DNA of 64,000 bases, taken from Winogradskyella sp. MH6. GTDB lineage: Bacteria > Bacteroidota > Bacteroidia > Flavobacteriales > Flavobacteriaceae. The notes below the pieces were generated by a model. That model saw nothing but the letters and a program-made list of their open reading frames with translations. It did no database searches and was not told the DNA's origin. Shown here piece by piece: positions 59,491-64,000 of this stretch. The stretch covers positions 496,001 through 560,000 of the forward strand of contig NZ_CP094494.1 in the NCBI RefSeq assembly GCF_022810765.1. Direction: 5' to 3'. The position numbers and the translations under genes are program-made. Every line of letters begins with the position of its first letter. The stretch's first letter is position 1.

Positions 59491-61724
59491 AAGAAACTAG
59501 ATACTACTTCCTTACCAGAAAGGACATCGTATAGCTTACCTTCAAAATCTTCTTGTTTAAATGGTTTAGAGATAATATCATTAAACCCAGCTTCTCCAAA
59601 CTCATGCATCTTATCCTCTAGCGTTACCGCTGTAAGCGCAAAAATGACTAAGTCCTTATTGAAAGTTCTAATAATCTTTGTGGCTTCTAAACCGCTAATA
59701 CCTGGCATATGAATATCCATTAAAACAACATTATAATCTGTTGATTTTACTTGTTCTACGGCAGCTTCACCATTATCAACTACATCACAATAAAGTCCCA
59801 TTTTGTTGAGAATCTTTTTGGTAATCATCTGGTTGATTTTATTGTCCTCGACAATTAAAATCTTAACATTGCTTAGATCCAAATCTTCCATCTTATTTGA
59901 TTGTTTAGTTTCTTCTACCGTAGGTGTATCAACTTTCTCAGCCTTCTCTAATGGAATCTCAAAAAAGAATGTGGTACCTTTTCCAAGTTCACTCTTCAAA
60001 TAGATTTTACCTTTAAGAATTTTGATAAGTCCTTTTACAATAGACAAACCAAGACCTGTTCCACCGTATTTACGGTTAATCTGTACGGAGCCTTGGGAGA
60101 AGCTCTCAAACATTTGATCTTGCTTTTCTTTTGTAATACCAATGCCATTGTCTTCAATTTCAAAACGTAAGGTGTATTTATTGTCCTTTTGGTCAATTTT
60201 GTACGCTCTTACCCAGATGTCACCATCTTTTGTGAATTTAATAGCATTTCCTAGTAGGTTGATTAAGATTTGGGAAATCTTTAATTGGTCACCGTTATAA
60301 GTTTCTGGCAACCCATCTTCATAGTTAAAATGTAATGTGGTGCCATTATCTTTAGCAGAATTGCCTAAGGCAGACATTACATTTTCTATTTTATTTTTAA
60401 GGTTGAATACCTCTGGATCGAGTTCAACTTTATTAGCTTCAATTTTATTGATTTGAAGAATATCATTAATAAATGTCAATAAATAATCTCCGGAAAATTT
60501 TAGTGATTTTAAATGCGGTACTTGATGCTCCTTAGGACTTTCATCTAACAACATATTTGTTAAACCTGTAACTGCATATAGCGGAGTTCTTAGCTCATGT
60601 GTTACCGTAGACAAAAAGTTAGCTTTTGTTTTTGAAGCGAGCTCGGCTTTTTCTTTAGCAACAATAAGTTCATCATTTTTTTTGTGAAGCATATTGTTAG
60701 TCTTTAGCCTAATATTATTGTTTTTATATAACGATAAGGTTAATAACGACAGAATTGTAATTAAGGCAATACTTAAGATGGTTGTAATTCTTGTAAAATT
60801 ACTCTCTGCGCTCACCTCATCAATTTGTTGTTTTAACTGCTCATTTTGAGCGTCTTTATATTTATTGATAAATTGGCTAGAAATTCCTGGCGCTAAGTTC
60901 TCACGCTTTACATCTAATATAGAATCTGAAAGACGAAGATGTTTCGTTATATTCTCTAATGAACTTTTATAGTCACCTCTTTTTTCATGTATCTCACTTA
61001 GGGTTATATAAGCATCATTAATATTTTCAACAATCTTGTAAGTTTTTGCTATAGAAAGTCCTTCTTCTACTTGAGACAAAGCCAAATCATTACTGTTAAG
61101 TGCACTTGAGACTTTACCAGACTGAATTAGGGCACTACTCAAAACTCTTCTTTGCTCATATTTTTTAGCAATGATAATCGTCTTTTCGAGCTGTGTTTTA
61201 GCTTCTTCATATCTACCAAGCGCAATATATGCTTTGGCTTCATTTAAAGTAACCTCAGAAATATACTCTTCCAAATCCTCTTGCTCAAACAAGTTTTTAG
61301 CAGAATTATAATACTCTAGAGCAAGTTCATACTTCTCGTTAGTGCTGTATACAACACCCTGAATGTTATAACTAACGGCAAGATTTCCGTAATCGTTATT
61401 TTCTCGTTGTAATTCTACCGCTTTTCCGAGTGCCACATTGCCCTTGTCGGTTTCACCAACTAAGTAACGTACTCTGGCCATTTTAGTAAGTATTGTCCCT
61501 TGGCTTATTACGTCTTCAATGGTTTTTGAAATCTCTAGAGCCTTATCAAGGTTATTTAAAGCATTGTAATAATCACCTCTGTCGGTTTCTATTTTCGCTT
61601 GGCTAACACGCTCTTGAAGGCGTAAAGCAAGCATGTCCGCATCTTCCACAACCCCTTGTTGTGCAAAAAGCAGACTAGAAAAACATGCTAAAAAAACAAA
61701 TATGTGATATTTGATTCGGGACAT
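59487..61724 (-). CDS. hybrid sensor histidine kinase with TPR sensor region
   Basis: 745 residues: signal peptide (1-22), TPR repeats in the periplasm (about 45-275; NALNNLDKALEIS, YELALEYYNSAKNLFE, YEEAKTQLEKTI), one transmembrane helix (about 315-333), coiled coil, HisKA with phospho-His376 (VTHELRTPLYAV), HATPase with the N-box GNAIKFTKDG and the FRFEIEDNGIGI and GTGLGLSIVKGL boxes, and a C-terminal receiver with Asp670 (VVLMDIHMPGISG). No HPt or DNA-binding output is fused. Its own -7 element lies just upstream, in the 29-nt gap after gap. Confidence 0.93.
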   Translation of the reverse strand: MSRIKYHIFVFLACFSSLLFAQQGVVEDADMLALRLQERVSQAKIETDRGDYYNALNNLDKALEISKTIEDVISQGTILTKMARVRYLVGETDKGNVALGKAVELQRENNDYGNLAVSYNIQGVVYSTNEKYELALEYYNSAKNLFEQEDLEEYISEVTLNEAKAYIALGRYEEAKTQLEKTIIIAKKYEQRRVLSSALIQSGKVSSALNSNDLALSQVEEGLSIAKTYKIVENINDAYITLSEIHEKRGDYKSSLENITKHLRLSDSILDVKRENLAPGISSQFINKYKDAQNEQLKQQIDEVSAESNFTRITTILSIALITILSLLTLSLYKNNNIRLKTNNMLHKKNDELIVAKEKAELASKTKANFLSTVTHELRTPLYAVTGLTNMLLDESPKEHQVPHLKSLKFSGDYLLTFINDILQINKIEANKVELDPEVFNLKNKIENVMSALGNSAKDNGTTLHFNYEDGLPETYNGDQLKISQILINLLGNAIKFTKDGDIWVRAYKIDQKDNKYTLRFEIEDNGIGITKEKQDQMFESFSQGSVQINRKYGGTGLGLSIVKGLIKILKGKIYLKSELGKGTTFFFEIPLEKAEKVDTPTVEETKQSNKMEDLDLSNVKILIVEDNKINQMITKKILNKMGLYCDVVDNGEAAVEQVKSTDYNVVLMDIHMPGISGLEATKIIRTFNKDLVIFALTAVTLEDKMHEFGEAGFNDIISKPFKQEDFEGKLYDVLSGKEVVSSFF

Positions 61725-61744
61725 TTCAGCTCTATTTATTAGAA

Positions 61745-61752
61745 CAAATATA
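61745..61752 (-). promoter_or_regulatory. -7 promoter element before the hybrid kinase
   Basis: Minus strand TATATTTG, full TAnnTTTG match, 20 nt before the kinase ATG and 1 nt beyond the gap stop codon. Confidence 0.45.
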
Positions 61753-61753
61753 A

Positions 61754-62770
61754 TTATTTATTCGACAAAAGTGCTTTTTTATCCGATAAATTGCAAATTA
61801 AATCTAAAATTCTTGAACTGTAACCCGTTTCATTATCGTACCAGCCCACTATTTTTACCATATTCCCGATGACAGAGGTCATCTGAGAATCGAAGATACA
61901 AGAATGTGAATTACCTACGATATCTATTGAAACTATTGGATCTTCGGTATATTCTAAAATACCTTTTAGTGCACCTTGAGATGCCTTCTTAAAAATAGAA
62001 TTTACTTCTTCTATAGTTGTATCTCTTTCAACATTAATAGTAATATCGGTAAGAGAACCATTTGCAACAGGTACTCTAATACCACAACCACCAATGACAT
62101 TGGATAAATCAGGGAAAATTTTAGTTAATGCTTTGGCTGCACCTGTTGTAGTTGGCACAATAGATTGACCTGCAGCTCTCGCTCTTCTTAAATCTCTATG
62201 CGGTTGATCGTGTAAACTTTGATCTGTCGTATAGGAATGTACGGTTGTAATATAAGCTTGTTTAATACCAAAATGCGCTTTGATCAATGCTATCATTGGT
62301 GCTGCATTGTTAGTAGTACAAGAAGCATTAGAAATAATAGTCTCAGAACCTTCTATGCTTTTATCATTAACGCCTAAAACTATGGTTTTAATATCGTCTT
62401 CAATTGGCGGAACAGATAGTATAACTTGTTTGGCTCCATTATTAATATGATGCTGAAGCTCTGATTTGGTTTTGAATTTCCCGGTAGATTCAATAACGAT
62501 ATCTGGCTGAACGCTTTTCCAATTAATTGTTTTTGGATGCTTTTCATTGAATAACGGAATCTCAACTCCATCTACTATGACATTATGTGTATTAAAAGAT
62601 ACATCGTTGTTAAGAACTCCATGTATGCTATCGTATTTAAGAAGGTGGCTTAATGTTTTAGCATCAGCCAAATCGTTGATAGCTACAATCTGTATTTTAG
62701 GATGATTTAGTGCTAACCTAAACACACGTCGGCCAATTCTACCGAAACCGTTTATGGCAACTCTAATCAT
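61754..62770 (-). CDS. gap: type I glyceraldehyde-3-phosphate dehydrogenase
   Basis: 338 residues. Has the NAD motif INGFGRIGRR and Asp33 (INDLAD) consistent with NAD preference; the catalytic Cys151 lies in SNASCTTN, with the His in TTVHSYTTDQ and NVIGGCGIRVPVANGSLTD. A moderate number of substitutions versus the E. coli enzyme is ordinary. The start overlaps the lipA stop by one base (TAATG). Confidence 0.95.
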   Translation of the reverse strand: MIRVAINGFGRIGRRVFRLALNHPKIQIVAINDLADAKTLSHLLKYDSIHGVLNNDVSFNTHNVIVDGVEIPLFNEKHPKTINWKSVQPDIVIESTGKFKTKSELQHHINNGAKQVILSVPPIEDDIKTIVLGVNDKSIEGSETIISNASCTTNNAAPMIALIKAHFGIKQAYITTVHSYTTDQSLHDQPHRDLRRARAAGQSIVPTTTGAAKALTKIFPDLSNVIGGCGIRVPVANGSLTDITINVERDTTIEEVNSIFKKASQGALKGILEYTEDPIVSIDIVGNSHSCIFDSQMTSVIGNMVKIVGWYDNETGYSSRILDLICNLSDKKALLSNK

Positions 62771-63642
62771 TAATTAATATGCTTTTGAGCTTTGTAAGAA
62801 GATCTTACTAGTGCACTACTTTCAACATGTCTAAATCCAAGCTCTAGTCCTACTGCTTTGTACTCGTCAAACTCATCTGGATTTATAAAACGTTGCACTG
62901 GTAAGTGTTTCTTTGACGGTTGCAGATATTGCCCAATAGTAACCACATCAACATCATTTTCTCTAAGATCGTGAAGCGTTGCAATAACTTCTTCTTTAGT
63001 TTCTCCCAGACCTAGCATAATACCAGATTTGGTTCTACGCTGTCCTTGTTGTTTTAAATACTTTAAAACACCCATACTACGATCATACTTAGCTTGTATG
63101 CGCACTTCTCTGGTTAGGCGACGTACGGTTTCAATATTGTGCGATACCACTTCTGGAGCTACCTCAACAATTCTATCGATGTGTCTTTCTATGCCTTGAA
63201 AATCTGGAATTAAAGTTTCTAATGTGGTTTCAGGGTTCATACGTCTAACAGCCTTAACTGTTTCTGCCCACATAATGCTTCCCATGTCTTTAAGGTCGTC
63301 TCTATCTACACTCGTTAAAACTGCATGTTTAATTTGCATCAGTTTTATTGAACGAGCCACTTTTTCTGGTTCATCCCAATCTACCGTTTCTGGTCTTCCA
63401 GTCTTAACACCACAGAAGCCACAAGAGCGCGTACACACATTACCCAATATCATAAAGGTTGCTGTTCCTTCTCCCCAACATTCTCCCATGTTTGGGCAAC
63501 TTCCGGAGGTACAAATAGTATTCAACTTGTACTTATCCACCAAGCTTCTTAGCTCAGTATATTTTTTTCCTGTTGGAAGCTTAACTCTTAACCATTTAGG
63601 CTTACGTTCTGGCAGTATATTTGAAGCAACTTTAGTTTCCAT
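62770..63642 (-). CDS. lipA: lipoyl synthase
   Basis: 290 residues, radical SAM enzyme inserting two sulfurs into octanoyl groups of lipoyl domains. The auxiliary-cluster cysteines are C44, C49, C55 ([12 protein letters not shown]), the radical SAM cysteines C70, C74, C77 (CTRSCGFC), and the C-terminal RSSYKA serine is present. Overlaps gap by one base, so the two are coupled; I see no functional reason beyond central carbon metabolism. A -7 element precedes it. Confidence 0.96.
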   Translation of the reverse strand: METKVASNILPERKPKWLRVKLPTGKKYTELRSLVDKYKLNTICTSGSCPNMGECWGEGTATFMILGNVCTRSCGFCGVKTGRPETVDWDEPEKVARSIKLMQIKHAVLTSVDRDDLKDMGSIMWAETVKAVRRMNPETTLETLIPDFQGIERHIDRIVEVAPEVVSHNIETVRRLTREVRIQAKYDRSMGVLKYLKQQGQRRTKSGIMLGLGETKEEVIATLHDLRENDVDVVTIGQYLQPSKKHLPVQRFINPDEFDEYKAVGLELGFRHVESSALVRSSYKAQKHIN

Positions 63643-63663
63643 TCACATTCTTTTTCTAGAGGT

Positions 63664-63671
63664 CAAAGATA
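63664..63671 (-). promoter_or_regulatory. -7 promoter element before lipA
   Basis: Minus strand TATCTTTG, full TAnnTTTG match, 21 nt before the lipA ATG. Confidence 0.5.
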
Positions 63672-63744
63672 CGAAGTAAATAATTAAAGAAAGATTTTAG
63701 CAAAGAAAGCATTGTACACATTAGCGAAACATTAACACAATAAA

Positions 63745-63780
63745 AAAATCCTATTCAAAATTAATTCTGAATAGGATTTT
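63745..63780 (-). terminator. terminator after nqrF
   Basis: Perfect 13-bp stem AAAATCCTATTCA / TGAATAGGATTTT, loop AAAATTAATT, with an extra A-run on the left (T-run on the minus strand), 21 nt past the nqrF stop. Confidence 0.8.
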
Positions 63781-63801
63781 CTGTATAGTTTACTTTAGTG
63801 T

Positions 63802-64000
63802 TTATCCACCAAAGTCGTCAAATCTAATGTGCTCATCTGGGATACCAAAATCCTCACCCATTTTTTGAACAGCTTGGTTCATTAATGGTGGACCACAGAA
63901 GTATAATTCGATATCTTCTGGTGCATCATGAAGGCTTAGGTAATTATCAATCACACAGTTATGAATAAATCCTACAAAACCGTCACCTGCTTCATCATTA
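63802..64000 (-). CDS. nqrF: Na+-translocating NADH-quinone reductase subunit F (5' part outside window)
   Basis: C-terminal 65 residues of the NADH-binding subunit of Na+-NQR, which feeds electrons from NADH through FAD and a 2Fe-2S cluster into NqrB-E. Visible are [19 protein letters not shown] and the characteristic ending HIRFDDFGG. The frame is open to the right edge, so the N-terminal part lies beyond it. The rest of nqrABCDE should lie just outside. ApbE in this window would flavinylate NqrB and NqrC. Confidence 0.93.
   Translation of the reverse strand, partial: NDEAGDGFVGFIHNCVIDNYLSLHDAPEDIELYFCGPPLMNQAVQKMGEDFGIPDEHIRFDDFGG

Noticed and set aside
1..64000. tRNA, rRNA, CRISPR array or prophage
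   Set aside because: No cloverleaf or T-arm-like motif, no regularly spaced repeats and no phage genes found in the short intergenic spaces when read by eye.

Overview
The window is AT-rich, densely coded bacterial DNA from the Bacteroidota, almost certainly a (probably marine) member of the Flavobacteriaceae. The evidence is the TAnnTTTG -7 promoter element in front of many genes, an F-type exosortase (XrtF), the MacB-like permease, DUF6702 and DUF3050 families, a monofunctional nqrF end (Na+-translocating NADH dehydrogenase), and several lipoproteins and secreted proteins with Bacteroidota-style signals. I see no rRNA, tRNA, CRISPR array, insertion sequence or prophage. No stretch above about 300 bases lacks a gene.

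Layout. 1-2.6 kb: C-terminally cut xrtF, a GAF-type methionine sulfoxide reductase, a small membrane ORF interrupted by TGA, and an ABC permease. 2.7-9.9 kb: purH followed by the rod-shape operon mreB-mreC-mreD-mrdA-rodA. 10-17 kb: valS, a DUF1573 protein, a secreted tandem aspartyl-protease-like PDZ protein, an aminotransferase and murB. 17-24 kb: an ECF sigma/anti-sigma pair, an amino-acid permease, aquaporin, then a run of small Cys-rich protein, glycosyltransferase, second ECF sigma factor and a divergent Nramp-like transporter. 24-31 kb: a cupin lipoprotein with a DASS transporter, a DUF4846/unknown/apbE run, and map-DUF3050-methyltransferase-DUF423. 31-37 kb: CoA transferase, HAD phosphatase, gpmI, an ankyrin protein, an M48 protease, a GNAT acetyltransferase and pepE. 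37-44 kb: two paralogous carboxypeptidase-regulatory-like secreted proteins, DUF6702, an M1 aminopeptidase, tatA and a subtilase lipoprotein.

44-53.5 kb, minus strand: an almost complete oxidative tryptophan (kynurenine) degradation cluster: kynU, kynurenine 3-monooxygenase, a RidA-type aminomuconate deaminase, an aldehyde dehydrogenase, 3-hydroxyanthranilate dioxygenase and the ACMS decarboxylase. Together they take kynurenine to 4-oxalocrotonate. The cluster also carries an SDR with a degenerate active site, two secreted proteins of unknown role, and two structured intergenic repeats. Tryptophan dioxygenase and kynurenine formamidase are not in the window.

53.6-64 kb: a 4Fe-4S/CDGSH protein, methyltransferase, msrA, a zinc-ribbon-family coiled-coil protein that has lost its cysteines with a NIF3-like partner, lpxK, a TPR hybrid histidine kinase, gap, lipA and the 3' end of nqrF. 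Convergent genes are typically separated by perfect hairpins that serve both strands and often contain a stop codon. The least explained items are the degenerate SDR and unknown secreted genes in the kynurenine cluster, the two repeat elements there, the 37.5-42 kb secreted-protein cluster, the tandem aspartyl-protease-like protein, and the Nramp-like transporter lacking the canonical metal motif.
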